The position numbers and the translations under genes are program-made. A stretch of 64,000 nucleotides of DNA from Chaetomium olivaceum (Eukaryota > Ascomycota > Sordariomycetes > Sordariales > Chaetomiaceae). Below the pieces are notes generated by a model that saw only the letters and a list, made by a program, of their open reading frames with translations, searched no databases and had not been told where the DNA came from. Below, piece after piece: positions 10,708 through 21,700 of the stretch (position 1 is the stretch's first letter; each line of letters starts with the position of its first letter). Where the stretch lies: positions 62,001 to 126,000 of the forward strand of contig JAYWVB010000069.1 of the NCBI GenBank assembly GCA_039881045.1. The letters are read 5' to 3'.

Positions 10708-11929
10708 ATGGCAAAAAATTATATAAACAAAAAGGCGGGGCTAGTTATGTTTTCAACCCAAGGAATGAAAGCTAGAATTCAATGTGGGAGCTTTTATAGC
10801 TGTGGGTATTTTTGTGAGTTTATTCTTAGGGGGCTTAGTTTAGGCGCCCCTTGTTGCAGTTTAGCAGGTCTTCATTCTAAGTTTTATTCGACTAATACTA
10901 ATGTGATTACAACAAATTCGCTAGTAAAAATTGAACCTGTGGCTATTTATCTTAATGCTGATACTCAAAAATTAGCTATAATATACGACAATAAAAACAA
11001 AGCGGGGGTATACAGATGAATTAATACACTTAATCAAAAGACTTATGTAGGGTCATCTATTAATTTATCTTTAAGATTTAAATCTTATTTTTCTATGTCT
11101 TACCTGGAAAGGGAAATTTTAAAAAACCAGAGTCTGATTTACAGGGCTTTACTTAAGAATGGTTATTCTAATTTTAGGTTGGAGATTTTAGAGTATTGTG
11201 ATCCTAATCTAGTTTTAGAGAGAGAACAATATTATTTAAATACACTTAACCTTGAATATAATATTTTAAAAACAGCAGGTTCTTTAAAAGGGTTTAAACA
11301 TAGCGAGGCTAGTATTGAGCAAATAAGAAAAATAAAAAAAGAATCTAATAGAAAACAACCAGAAGAGGAAAGAATTAGACAAGTGAGTTCATTATTGAAA
11401 GGAGAGTCTACTATTGTCATTAATCGCGTTACAGGTGAAAGTACATCTTTTATCAACACCCCCCCCCTTTAGGGGGGTTGTGGAAGCTGCAGTATTTATT
11501 GGTATAAATCAAAGTACGTTAGCTAAATATATAAGTAAACAAGACTTCTATCTAGGAAGAGGTTTTTTTGTTTATAAATCTTTTTCTAATTTGGAGGGTA
11601 TTTACGCCAGTGAGGCTTATAAAAAAGCTATTACGGGTATAATTAGTAATGATGGTGAGTTGTCTGCCTTAGCTAGCGCAGGAGAAAAAAAAAAAAAAAA
11701 ATATAAACACTCTGAAGCTGCAAAGGAACTGATTCGTCAAGCAAATACAGGATATAGAAGTCAACAAGCCAAATCAGTTATTTTGACAAGTATTAAGACT
11801 AAGGAGGAAACATTAGAATTCCCCTCTTTAAAAAGCGCAGGGGAGTTTTTAGGTGTTAGTGCTGATACAGTTAGAAGATCTATTCTAGGCAATAAACCTT
11901 GTAAAGAGTATAATTTAACTTGAAAATAA
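10708..11929 (+). pseudogene. GIY-YIG endonuclease abutting trnL(UAA), frameshifted
   Basis: Starts at the base after trnL. A leader with SKFYSTNT precedes the GIY-YIG domain at ~11007 (GVYRWINTLNQKTYVGSS), followed by EILEYCDPN and REQYYLNTLNLEYN. A C/G palindrome (11459-11475) shifts the frame; the other frame then gives two NUMOD1-like repeats (VFIGINQSTLAKYI; SAGEFLGVSADTVRRSI) up to TAA 11929. Its closest relative is the module at 13006-13946, so the two are paralogues in one tRNA interval. Without the palindrome the protein would be near full length. Confidence 0.82.
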
Positions 11930-12032
11930 AATAGCGGGATAAGTAATTAACAAAATTAAGAATATTTAGGGTAAAGGTAAATGCGAGCTTTGATAAAGTG
12001 AGCACTTGGTCATGTTACCCTGGTATTCCTAA

Positions 12033-12105
12033 ACTCGGTAAGTTCAACAGGTAGACTGTAACATTTAATATGTAACGGTTGTCAGTTCAAATCTGACCTC
12101 GAGTA
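12033..12105 (+). tRNA. tRNA-like cloverleaf, identity unclear (apparent UAA)
   Basis: Acceptor ACTCGGT/CTCGAGT (6 pairs), D-stem AGTT/GACT, T-arm GTCAG-TTCAAAT-CTGAC and a short variable region of class I type. The anticodon loop reads TTTAATA (TAA) with one stem mismatch and an unusual pyrimidine after the anticodon. Leu tRNAs are class II, so this may be a decayed tRNA (trnK would otherwise be expected in the cluster and was not found). Confidence 0.45.
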
Positions 12106-13005
12106 TGAAGGGATGGTATAGATAGATGAAATATGTGTAGCTAGGGGTAGATATTCTGAGGAAACTCGTGGGTGTTCAAGTCACCCTTCAGGTAGGATCT
12201 TAATATAAGATCACAAATCAATAAATTAATAAATAATCCCAGTTTTCTAGTGTTAAATAAAAGTATTAGAAGGTAGATTTTCGATAATCCCGTCAAGGCT
12301 GAAGGTTGACATCCTAACTCTCTTGCCGCCTGAGATCTTTATTTTTTCATCTTAGAAGCTAAGTCTACGATATAAGTATTTAATAGATATGCGATTAGGG
12401 ACGTATGAATTGTACCAATCTTCCTGTTATACAAAGAGGTTAGGTCACAAGTCTAGCCGAGCATCCTTAAATAAGTTATAAAACTAATCAATGCAAAATC
12501 ATGGAATTTATCTTGCAAAGAAAGGTTTCAGAACTAACCCATAATGTTCAAAGTAACTTCAATTAAGGCCCTTATACTGTAAAGTGAGTATTGTAATATA
12601 AAACCATTAATTATCCATCAAGTACTAATATGAGCGTGGTTGAGGAAGAAAATCCCTCAAGCTGCAGTACCCGCGTAGAAGGGTAAGGTTCTAAAGGTTT
12701 ATACTGAAATTTTCAAGTTACCTATTATATACTTAAAATTTTATGGGACTTGCAAATATAAAATACAAACAGTTACAAAAAATTTTTTATTCAATTCGTA
12801 TGTAGATACGCGCGAGCTAAGAAGGGGATGACATCCCTTCTCTGCCAATTTAGTACTCTCTCTTAGTACGTTAAGGATGTTGTACGGGTCAACCTTCCAT
12901 GTAATGTTATTTAAACACTTGAACTCTTATTCATTTTCTTCTAAGGCTGACGTTCCACTATAAAAAAAAAAAAATCTCCTGATAACTCCTCTTATTGCAT
13001 ATTCA
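12106..13005. other. Non-coding interval with tRNA-Leu 3' tail and unexplained sequence
   Basis: 12170-12193 is an isolated T-arm plus acceptor strand matching head H2. The remaining ~800 bases, less AT-rich than most spacers, contain several hairpins (for example around TTGAGG..CCCTCAA near 12643) but no frame, tRNA or recognisable group I/II core. Confidence 0.5.
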
Positions 13006-13946
13006 AACGTGGATATAGATAAATTTGCTATCTTAAAAGATAATAAGGACAAAATCGGTATATACAGATGAGTTAATCTTGATACAGGTAAGTCTTATGT
13101 AGGTTCTTCTAGAAACCTGTCAGCTAGATTTAAACAATACTTTAGCGTAAATTATCTAGAAAGAGAAATTAAGAGAAATAATAGTAAAATATACAGATCT
13201 TTATTTAAGAAAGGTTATTCTAAGTTTAGTCTAGATTGTAGAATACTGTGAAATAGATATACTTATCGAAAGAGAGCAATATTATCTTGACACACTTAAA
13301 CCAGAATATAACATTTTAAGTAAAGCGGGATCATTAGCAGGATTTAAACATAGTGTAGCTGCTAGAGAATTGATGAGTCTCAAAAAAAATGAAGAATGTA
13401 TTATCAAAGGAGGCCAGATTAAAAATAGCTATCAACCAAGGAGTATTTACTTTTGTGCATAATGTTGATACAAAGGAGATATTATCTTTTGTATCAATTA
13501 GAAAAGCTGCGGAGTTTCTCGGTATACATCAAAGCTCTATAGCAAAATCTATTCAAATGAAAGGGTTTTTCTTAAATAAAGGATATCTTGTCTATAAATC
13601 TTCTACTACTGCGGATGAAATCTTTAGTCTTGAGAGTTATAAAGAAGCTATAAATGTAAAGGATCTTATCTTAAAACCTCAACATTCTGAAGCCTCTAAG
13701 GAGTTAATACGTAAAGCTAACATAGATAAAACTCTTTCTGAAGAAACTAAACAAAAAATATCTTTAAATAGTAAGAATGCTAAACCCGTATTGGTGACTA
13801 ACAATGAGACTAAGGAAACGTTAGAATTTCTATCTGCAGTATCTGCAGGGAAGTTTTTAAATGTAGATGAATCTTACGTACGTGGATGTATAAGTAGTAA
13901 TAGATCTTGTAAAGGTCACACTATATCTAGAAAGTCTACAAGTTAG
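13006..13946 (+). pseudogene. GIY-YIG endonuclease, frameshifted paralogue
   Basis: GIY-YIG domain at ~13053 (GIYRWVNLDTGKSYVGSS) through KKGYSKFSLD; a one-base shift at ~13230 is needed to reach EILEYCEIDI and REQYYLDTLKPEYN, and another near 13385 to join the NUMOD1-rich C-terminus (13389-13946: AAEFLGIHQSSIAKSI; SAGKFLNVDESYVRGCI). Block-by-block similarity to 10708-11929 shows a duplicated module. No upstream intron core was seen, so it behaves as a tRNA-linked free-standing module. Confidence 0.78.
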
Positions 13947-14060
13947 ACTAGCTTGAGTATGGGCTATCTTTTAAGAGGTTAAGTGTAACCTTAAATGTAT
14001 TGACGCTTTGTATAATAATCTCAGTTTTCCTGAGAGAAGTTTAGAAGGCAGATATGTAAG

Positions 14061-14107
14061 TTTTGCTGACTAATAGCTGGGAACGTTCAAATCGTTCCTC
14101 AAATATT
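14061..14107 (+). pseudogene. tRNA-Leu-like 3' tail copy
   Basis: TTTTGCTGACTAATAGCTGG, then T-arm GAACG-TTCAAAT-CGTTC and CTCAAATATT. Homologous to the tail at 14244-14289 over ~46 bases; preceded by a decayed D-arm-like AGAAGGCAGAT. Confidence 0.5.
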
Positions 14108-14170
14108 CCGGGGCGCAGGCCCCTGGTTATGTTGCTACTTGCGCTAAAATATTTTAAGCAATAGCACATA

Positions 14171-14243
14171 AGGGGATATCGTATAATTGGTATTACTGCA
14201 GTAATGTATACTGTATATCCAGGTTCAAGTCCTGGTTTCCCTC
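14171..14243 (+). tRNA. tRNA-like cloverleaf, anticodon unclear
   Basis: Acceptor AGGGGAT/TTTCCCT, anticodon stem GCAGT/ACTGT, T-arm CCAGG-TTCAAGT-CCTGG. The loop AATGTAT reads TGT if taken literally, but position 33 is A instead of U, so it may be a decayed or duplicated tRNA. Confidence 0.45.
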
Positions 14244-14289
14244 CCTTTGCTGGTTAGTAACCGTGAACGTTCAAGTCGTTCCTCGGATA
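14244..14289 (+). pseudogene. tRNA-Leu 3' tail (T2)
   Basis: Variable-arm hairpin GGTTAGTAACC, T-arm GAACG-TTCAAGT-CGTTC and acceptor strand CTCGGATA, complementary to head H1 4 kb upstream. Confidence 0.55.
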
Positions 14290-14346
14290 TTTAATAATTT
14301 TCCTTAAAAAGAATAAACGAAGTAGTTATATATGTATATATATATA

Positions 14347-14421
14347 GGGGATATAGTCTAATTTTGGTAAAACACTGACTTTGCACGTCGGATTTTCCAG
14401 GTTCAATTCCTGGTATCTCCA
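14347..14421 (+). tRNA. trnA: tRNA-Ala (UGC)
   Basis: Acceptor GGGGATA/TATCTCC, anticodon stem CTGAC/GTCGG around TTTGCAC (TGC), T-loop TTCAATT. Confidence 0.9.
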
Positions 14422-14426
14422 TAAGC

Positions 14427-14487
14427 CGCCTGAGAAGCTCAATTGGTAGAGCAGAGTATTGAAGCTGCTTTGGTTGTAAGTTCAAGG
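14427..14487 (+). pseudogene. Truncated tRNA-Phe (GAA)
   Basis: About 90% identical over ~51 bases to the intact trnF at 15748, from the D-arm through the anticodon arm (loop TTGAAGC) to the first half of the T-arm, then homology stops. An endonuclease module separates the two copies. Confidence 0.75.
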
Positions 14488-14759
14488 GGAGGTGTTGCTG
14501 ACGAAGTATGATAGGGATGCGAAGTTTGCTACATCAAAGGCAAATGAAAAATAGGAGTTAAAAATGCTGTCCAGTATAGTCAATTTTAAATTAAAGTGAT
14601 ACTTAAGAGTAATTTAAGGGATTTTAAATTTAATAAGTGAAGTTATTAGGCAAGAGCATAATTCTGAATTATCTTCTGCAGTAGCCTTGTTACTTACATT
14701 TTAAACCCTAGGGGTTTAGGGATTTTTTAAGATCTAATAAAAAAAATAAAAAAAAATAA

Positions 14760-15688
14760 ATGAAAACACAAGTTATTATTAAAAAACTGGATGCGTGATT
14801 TGTTACGGGCTTCTCGGATGGAGAAGCAAGTTTTATAGTTAGTATTACTCAAAATAAAAAACTAAATATAGGTTGAAAAGTTCAACTCATGTTTAGCATA
14901 AAGTTGCATTTAAAAGATAAATTGTTATTAGAACAGATTCGTAATTTCTGAAATGGAGTCGGAAATATTGAAGTAAAGGATAATTCTTGCGTATTTGTTG
15001 TATATTCCTTGGATCAACTTCGTGATGTTATAATTCCTCATTTTGAAAAATATCCTTTATTAACTCAAAAGTTGGCGGATTTTACACACACACACACACA
15101 CATACACAGGGGATTGCTCATAAAGTTTTTTTTTTTAAAGAACATCTTACTGGGCTAGAGGCTATTATTAGTAAAAAAAATTGCGATGTATTTAGGCTAT
15201 TTACAGGAAGAAAAATTTAAAGCTGTTTTCCCTAATATTAATAATTTAAAAACGGAAAGACCTTTAATTAATACTATGGAAATTCCATACCCGCAGTGAA
15301 TGGCTAGGTTTGTTTCAGCTGAAGGTTGCTTCTTTGTTAAAATAGCTAAGTCTAATACGGCTAAGTTAGGTATTCTAAGAATTAGTCTTTATAGTAACTC
15401 AGCATATTAGAGATAGCTTATTGCTTAATTTATTTAGAAATTATTTTGGCTGTGGTAAATGCTATATTTCTAATCGAGAATCCACCCTATTTTAGGGTGG
15501 TTTTTAGTTTTTCAGATATATTTAATAGGATAATCCCATTTTTCGGCGAACATAATATTATAGGTGAAAAAGCCAAGGATTTCGACGATTTTTGTTTAGT
15601 TGCTAATTTAATTAAAGATAAGAGTCATTTAACGTCAGAAGGTTTAGATAGAATACGAGATATTAAAGCTAACATGCGTTCTAGCTAG
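14760..15688 (+). pseudogene. Decayed LAGLIDADG endonuclease between truncated and intact trnF
   Basis: Motif 1 ([15 protein letters not shown]) follows ATG 14760 after ~12 residues. The frame is broken by a CA microsatellite (15085-15107), a T-run, a frameshift at ~15390 within motif-2 domain (ARFVSAEGCFFVKI at ~15299) and a 19-base palindrome CCACCC..GGGTGG (15484-15502). The C-terminal part ends 15688 with the usual DRIRDIKANM. Clear family member, not translatable as read. The ~270 bases before it (14488-14759) hold no recognised feature. Confidence 0.8.
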
Positions 15689-15747
15689 CTTGTACGGTAT
15701 TTCATAGGGAAACCGTAAATATAGGATATTTAATTCTCCTATATTTA

Positions 15748-15820
15748 GTCAAAGTAGCTCAATTGGTAGAGCGAAGCATTGAAGCTGCTTAGGTTGTCAG
15801 TTCAAGTCTGGCCTTTGACA
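15748..15820 (+). tRNA. trnF: tRNA-Phe (GAA)
   Basis: Perfect acceptor GTCAAAG/CTTTGAC, anticodon loop TTGAAGC, T-arm GTCAG-TTCAAGT-CTGGC. Intact copy downstream of the fragment at 14427. Confidence 0.92.
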
Positions 15821-15957
15821 AGCAATACTTATTGGATACTCCAATATTTAGCGTCGTACTCCATGTTCCGTATAAAAATAAGACTTCTGCGTAGCAAGAA
15901 TGCGAAGTTTCAGTTTTGATCCGTAGCTCATCGAGAGACTTAGGCATAAAAGTATAA

Positions 15958-16044
15958 ATGGGTGTGCTGGAATTGGTAGACAGGTTCCGTTTAGGCCGGA
16001 ATGGTTGGAAAACAACTGTGCAAGTTCAAGCCTTGTCACCCATA
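15958..16044 (+). tRNA. trnL: tRNA-Leu (UAG)
   Basis: Acceptor ATGGGTG/CACCCAT, D-arm GCTGGAATTGGTAGACA, anticodon stem TTCCG/CGGAA around TTTAGGC (TAG), class II variable arm. Confidence 0.92.
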
Positions 16045-16145
16045 AATTCTAAGAATTAAAAATAAAATTTATTAAAAATAATTAGATAGGCTAATAGTAC
16101 TTAGAAAGTATATATACTAATATAAGGGGTCTTAAATTTATTTGA

Positions 16146-16158
16146 TATGTTGTAGACT
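16146..16158 (+). pseudogene. Truncated tRNA-Gln head
   Basis: TATGTTGTAGACT is identical to the first 13 bases of the intact trnQ at 17888; homology ends there. Short, but placed exactly as the trnM and trnF fragments are: upstream of an endonuclease with the intact tRNA downstream. Confidence 0.5.
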
Positions 16159-16218
16159 CAAAGAATCGTAGCAGTATTAGTAATCGTTGCATGTTACACT
16201 AAACTCCTCCTATTTGGG

Positions 16219-16255
16219 TGTGATGCGAAGCGCGAAGCGCTGCGTAGCAAGCACT
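16219..16255. repeat. GCGAAGCGC-type repeat with inverted end
   Basis: GCGAAGCGCGAAGCGCTGCG followed by TAGCAAGC, one of several dispersed GC-rich elements (also 32521, 36889, 52611 and the long array at 18287). Confidence 0.6.
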
Positions 16256-16265
16256 ACACAGAGGT

Positions 16266-16362
16266 GTAAAATAAAGGCATATCCGTTATGAATTTAACGT
16301 AAATATAGGTTATAGGAAATGAGTTTCCTAATTATTCTCTACAAAGTACGAAATACACAATA
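16266..16362 (+). promoter_or_regulatory. Conserved hairpin leader shared with a cox1-intron module
   Basis: Nearly the same ~90-base sequence recurs at 57661-57752. Both copies can form hairpin 1 (GTTA-TGAATT-TAAC) and hairpin 2 (GGAAA..TTTCC here, GGAA..TTCC at the other site, with changes on both strands), then TTCTCTACAAAG. Each lies just before an endonuclease frame, here LAGLIDADG, there GIY-YIG. Function unknown. Confidence 0.55.
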
Positions 16363-16366
16363 AATA

Positions 16367-17702
16367 ATGAAAAAAATATTTAATAATAAGATGGATGCGA
16401 ATATTACCCTTTTAACGCTAGGAAATAAAGGGAACATTTTGGGTATTTTAAAAAGAAGTATAGTGGCAAATATAAGGGCTGATCATATTAGAAGTTTAGC
16501 TTTTATTTCTCCTAATTTAAATAACTCTAAAGTTGTACAAGGTGAAGATTTTACTTTAGAGAATTTTTACGATTAATTTAGGGGGTTCACAGACGCGGAG
16601 GGTTCTTTTCAAATAACATATTTAAGAGATAATTTTTGAAGGTTTAGCTTTGAAATAAAACTTCATATAGATGATATAAAAGTGTTACACTTTATTAAGA
16701 ATATTTTAGATATAGGTAAAGTTTACGAGTCTGAAAAGTCTTGTCGGTTTATTGTTTCGAAACAATCAGAAATCAAAAAAATATTGGATATTTTCACTAA
16801 CTACCCTCTTATTTCAAGTAAAAGACTTAATTTATTAACTTGAGATAAAGCTTTTAAATTATATATCGACGGAAAGGATACTAAGGAGTCTACTTTTAAC
16901 AAGATTAAGGATCTAAAAGCTGAAATGAATAACAATAGAAAGGATTTTACTTCTAATCATCCTATTAATATTAATTCTTATTGACTTTTAGGTTTTGTAG
17001 AAGGAGATGGTTCATGAGTCGTAGATAAGAAAAATTATAGTCTAATATTCTCAATCGCACAATCGGCTAAAGATTTAGAGTTAATGAATGCTATTAAATT
17101 TTATATAAATAATTTAAATAGCCAGTTTAAAGACATAGTAAGTTTGGGTACTTATCAAGAGGATTCTTTAGCTAGTATGGTGAATTTAACTATAACTAAA
17201 ACGGATGCAATCTCTCAAGTGCTTGTTCCTTTATTTTCTAATATGATGTGATTTAGTAAAAAAGAGATGGACTTCGCCGATTGAGTTTATGTTTTAGAAT
17301 TAAAAAAATTAGGTTTGCATCATACTGAAGAAGGGGTGAAAATGATAGATCGAATTATAAGTCAGATGAATAATAATAGATTATCGACAAGTTCTAGTCC
17401 TTCTGTGGACAGAGATTTATTGCTATTAGATTTAAAAGTAATGTTAGAAGGGGGTTCAAATTATGAACAGAGTCCTGAAGGACAAATAATTATTAAGTCT
17501 TCAGGAAAATTTTTAAAAAGAGGTAGTCCTAGGAGAGTTATAATTAATGATGAGTGCGGAAGCACTCTTAACGAGTTTGAGTCATAAATCTTGTGCGGAT
17601 TTTTTAGGTATATCGCATCAAACCGTATTAAGAAGATTGCGGGATGGAAAACCCATTGAGTGAAACTCAAGATTAATATTCGTTAAATCTAATAATAGCT
17701 AG
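16367..17702 (+). pseudogene. LAGLIDADG endonuclease between truncated and intact trnQ
   Basis: ATG 16367; TAA at 16574 replaces the Trp codon just before motif 1 ([13 protein letters not shown]). The same frame continues through motif 2 (WLLGFVEGDGSWVV, ~16982) and a long C-terminus to 17587, where one base shift gives a NUMOD1-like CADFLGISHQTVLRRL and TAG 17702. One nonsense codon plus one frameshift separate it from an intact gene. The ~185 bases before trnQ have no recognised feature. Confidence 0.82.
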
Positions 17703-17887
17703 CGGGGTTAGTTATTTAGTCAAATAAGAGTTATAAGACGTAGGAATATTTATTAGTGGCTTGGCCCTATTTTATTAGATTGTACGGTGATTTCGCCTTA
17801 GTTTTTTGCAGATTTGTAGTACTAAGTTATCAGAGGGGGCTTGCGCCTTCTATACATTTTTTTTTAATAAAAGCTTGCTTTTATTCA

Positions 17888-17961
17888 TATGTTGTAGACT
17901 AATCGGGTAAGTCATAAATTTTTGGTATTTACAATTGAGTGTTCGAATCACTCCAACATAA
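17888..17961 (+). tRNA. trnQ: tRNA-Gln (UUG)
   Basis: Perfect acceptor TATGTTG/CAACATA, anticodon stem TAAAT/ATTTA around TTTTGGT (TTG), T-arm GAGTG-TTCGAAT-CACTC. Confidence 0.92.
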
Positions 17962-18155
17962 TCTTTTTTTAATAAATTGGCTAACTTTATTTAAATTTAA
18001 AAATAGTTAACTTAACTATAGGATTTTTGTTGAAAAATGTTCGAATTTTTTTATTACATAACTTCGTAAGCAGCATAACTTCGTAAGCTGAAAAGGGTAA
18101 TAGTATAATTAAATAAAAGATTAATTAAAAATAATAATAAGAATTCTTATTATAA

Positions 18156-18230
18156 GGATAATATAGCTCAATAGGTAGAGCGACTGTATGTGGCACAGTA
18201 GGTTCTCTGTTCAAATCAGAGTATTGTCCC
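18156..18230 (+). tRNA. trnH: tRNA-His (GUG)
   Basis: Acceptor GGATAAT/ATTGTCC, anticodon stem ACTGT/ACAGT around ATGTGGC (GTG), T-loop TTCAAAT. Confidence 0.92.
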
Positions 18231-18286
18231 AGCTGACTGAAAAATAACACAATTTATAATACAAGACGATTAATACTCTTTAATTT

Positions 18287-18367
18287 ATGCGAAGCGCGAA
18301 GCGCGAAGCGCGAAGCGCGAAGCGCGAAGCGCGAAGCGCGAAGCGCGAAGCGCGAAGCGCGAAGCGC
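18287..18367. repeat. Tandem array of a 9-bp GC-rich unit (GCGAAGCGC)
   Basis: About nine head-to-tail copies between trnH and trnM; largest member of the dispersed GCGAAGCGC family. It creates an artificial Arg/Ser/Ala-rich frame that is not a gene. Confidence 0.9.
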
Positions 18368-18487
18368 AAAATTTTGTATTTAATAGTTAAAAGGCAGTCA
18401 GCTAAGGAAGAAAGCAGGCGAGCCAGAAATAAATCAATTAAGTACGGTTACTTGGCTTACTGCTGGCCAGATTGCAAGGAAAAGAGT

Positions 18488-18531
18488 TTTCCTAGTTTTC
18501 CTAGTTTTCCTAGTTTTCCTAGTTTTCCTAC
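18488..18531. repeat. Tandem repeat of TTTTCCTAG (9 bp, ~5 copies)
   Basis: Five consecutive copies of TTTTCCTAG immediately upstream of trnM. Confidence 0.85.
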
Positions 18532-18536
18532 TACAT

Positions 18537-18608
18537 GCTTGAGTAGTTTAGTGGTTAAAACCTTAATTTCATACATTAAAGACGAGAATTCGACTTTCTC
18601 CTCAGGCT
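18537..18608 (+). tRNA. trnM: tRNA-Met (CAU), third
   Basis: Acceptor GCTTGAG/CTCAGGC, anticodon loop TTCATAC in a TAAT/ATTA stem, T-arm GAGAA-TTCGACT-TTCTC. Last tRNA before nad2, the standard place for the third trnM. Confidence 0.88.
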
Positions 18609-18738
18609 GAGTGCATAATGTGCATTCTTTTTTTTTTCTGCAGTGCGCGCCCACATTATGCGCATATTTCTGGCCAGGCGTGTACCGTAGCGGAGTTGGC
18701 AGGTTTTATATTTTACATCGATATTTTAGAACTTACTC

Positions 18739-21700
18739 ATGATAATAATCTCTATACTATCTTTATTGCTCTCAGCTTCCGTTACTTTAAGACGAGATAT
18801 GTCTATTCTGTTCAATAGGGTTACAATTATAGGTTTAATATATTGTATATTATATGATACGATGTGTTTATCTTTTATAAGTAAAGGTATAGGTTTACAT
18901 GGAGGTTTATTACATATAACTAATATAACACAAATATTTCATATATTTGTTTTTTTTATTAGTATATTAATATTGCAATTAACAAGTTTTTATCCTAGAA
19001 AAGTTTGAATACCAGAATATTCATCCTTAAAGGATTTAATATTTAATAAATTTTTGTACTATAGAACAAAGATTATTAATAAAATGGGAGAACATATGAA
19101 AAATAGAATACCCTGGGCTACAATACGATAATTTGTTAAGGGAAAATTGCCAAATTCCGGGGACATCCTAAAGCTTTTGATACCAAATCTGGATGAATTT
19201 TCCAAGGTGGGTGTACTAATTATTCACGTATGGTAACAAGTCAAAAGATGGCGCTTCACTCTACTGATTTAAAGTGACTAAAGGTGATATAAGGGTATTG
19301 GACTCTTATGCTATCGAGATACAAACTCGAAAAATGGACAATCGCGGATCTAAATTAAACATTAAATGTTTATAAAAGAGCAACGAGTAGATGGTAATTA
19401 CATTAACCTATATATTAGGGATTCAATGTTAAGGTGTACTCTAAAAGGTTCGAAAGAATTTCTTATTCCAATTTCCGTTTAAATCAAATTCTAAATAAAC
19501 AACACATTCAACAGCTGTGCGCAACACGGATTCTAAAAATCTGCTTGAACCTAAATCTTCTGATAAAAACACGAATATTTTTAGTTTAAATCCTTGGTTT
19601 ATAACAGGATTTATAGATGGTGATGGTTCATTCAGTGTTTCTATTGCTAAAAAAAAGTCAGGTCTAGGTTGAAAAATACAACCTACGTTCACCGTGGGAT
19701 TAGATTCCAAAGATTTAGATTTATTAGTTCAAATTAAAGCTTACTTTAAAGTTGGTAAGATCTATACTAGTGCAAGAGGTATAGTTTACTATACTGTGGG
19801 TTCTACAAAAGATATAATAAAATATATCTTACCTCATTTCGACAAATACAATTTAGCGACTCTCAAATTAAAAGATTATTTAGTATTCAAGAATATTGTT
19901 CTTCTTATGGAAAAAGGGGAACATAAATCCTTATCTGGTTTATTGAAAATTTTTTCACTTAGAGCTATTCTAAATAAAGGGTTACCTAGCTTTATAAAGG
20001 CTGAATATCCTGATATTACCCCTGCTGTTGAACCTGAGTTTAAGTTATCCAATTACTTAAATCCACATTGATTATCAGGATTTATAACTGCAGAGGGGTC
20101 TTTCTTTATTTCTGTCTATTCTAACGAGAAAAGAAAAGCAGGGTATGCTGTAAGTCTTGTATTTAGTTTAAGTCAAGATCTTAGAGATTTAGAGTTACTA
20201 AATAGACTCGTTGATTACTTAGGGTGTGGTATAGTACGAGAACATCCTAATCGTAATACAGCTGAATTAATTATAACTAAGAATGGAGATATTAATTTAA
20301 AACTAATTAAATTTTTAACAAAATTTCCTCTTTCGGGTATAAAATTATTAGATTTTGAGAGATTTAAACAAGTATCTTTTTTAATCGAAAATAAAATGCA
20401 CTTAACTCAAGATGGAATTGAGTTAATAAAAACGATTAAAGAGAAGATGTATACAAGGTAGTAGAATTATGTAAAATCATTGAGGTCGTATAGATTTTTA
20501 CGTTATAGCTTGCTAAGTAGTAGTAAATATGTAGCTAAATTAGTAGCTTTAAATTTTCTCTCAGTTTATTTAGAATTTGGCGGGATCTGGTTATCAATGT
20601 TAATTTTATTATTTGTAATTAGTGGAGCAGTATTTTTAATGTCAACAAATGATTTAGTTTCTATTTTTCTTTCTATAGAATTACAAAGTTACGGTTTATA
20701 TCTACTAAGTACTATTTATAGAAATTCTGAATTATCTACCACAGGTGGTTTAATTTACTTTTTATTAGGTGGATTAAGCTCTTGTTTTATTTTATTAGGG
20801 ACAAGTTTATTATATGTAAATTCAGGTACTACAAATATGGATGGTTTGTATATACTTAATAGCATAAGTGATGTAAATGAAGGGGTTATCGGTTTAACTT
20901 CTTGATATAAATCATATTATCTAAATTTCTCATTACTTATATTTAGTGTAGGGTTTTTATTCAAAGTTAGTGCAGCTCCTTTTCATTTTTGATCACCTAA
21001 AATAGGACTTGGGAAATCCTTATCAACAAGCGTTGGGTGTAAACTGCCAAACTCCGGGGACGCCCTAAAACTTACGGTACTAAACCAGGTACGAAAGTAC
21101 TTGAGTGGCTGAACTAATCACTCAGATATAGTAATAAGTCGTAAGATGATCGAAAGAGAAATGGGCTATCGCGGATCTAAGTCAGTAATACATACGACCA
21201 AGCAGTCGAGTATTATTGTAAAAGAGCAACGAGTAAATGGTAGTTGATGTGGTAAATTAATACCACATTTAAGATGTACTCTACTGGGCCTTGAAAGAGG
21301 TTATCAAGTTAAAATCCCTTCTAACCAAATTATTCAAAAACAATTTCATTCTACTACATCTAACCTAGACAATAGCAAATTACCTCTAGACCCTTGGTTT
21401 ATATCAGGATTCTCTGATGCAGAGGGATGCTTTCTTGTTATAATCCGTAAATCACCAAAAAGCCTCCTAGGTTGACAAATAGAGGTTAATTTCACAATTA
21501 ACCTTCATGTTAGAGACCTAGAACTTTTAAACCTTATTAAAGCCTATTTTGGAGTAGGAAGAATAGGTAAAGAAAGAAATGGTTGTTGTGATTTTACAGT
21601 AGGTTCTTTAGATCAAATAATAACAAAAGTAATACCTCATTTTGATAAATATCCTCTAAAAACTAATAAATATTCTGATTATTTATTATTTAAAAAAGTT

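Noticed and set aside
12640..12690. Group II intron domain V hairpin
   Set aside because: The hairpin lacks the AGC triad/GAAA tetraloop arrangement and the bulge spacing of domain V; no other group II domain nearby.
12300..12800. Mitochondrial RNase P RNA (rnpB)
   Set aside because: Purine-rich hairpins looked suggestive, but the conserved GAGGAAAGTC-type and partner blocks are not present together.
18287..18610. Arg/Ala/Ser repeat open frame in the GCGAAGCGC array
   Set aside because: Produced entirely by the 9-bp tandem repeat and overlapping trnM; no gene character.
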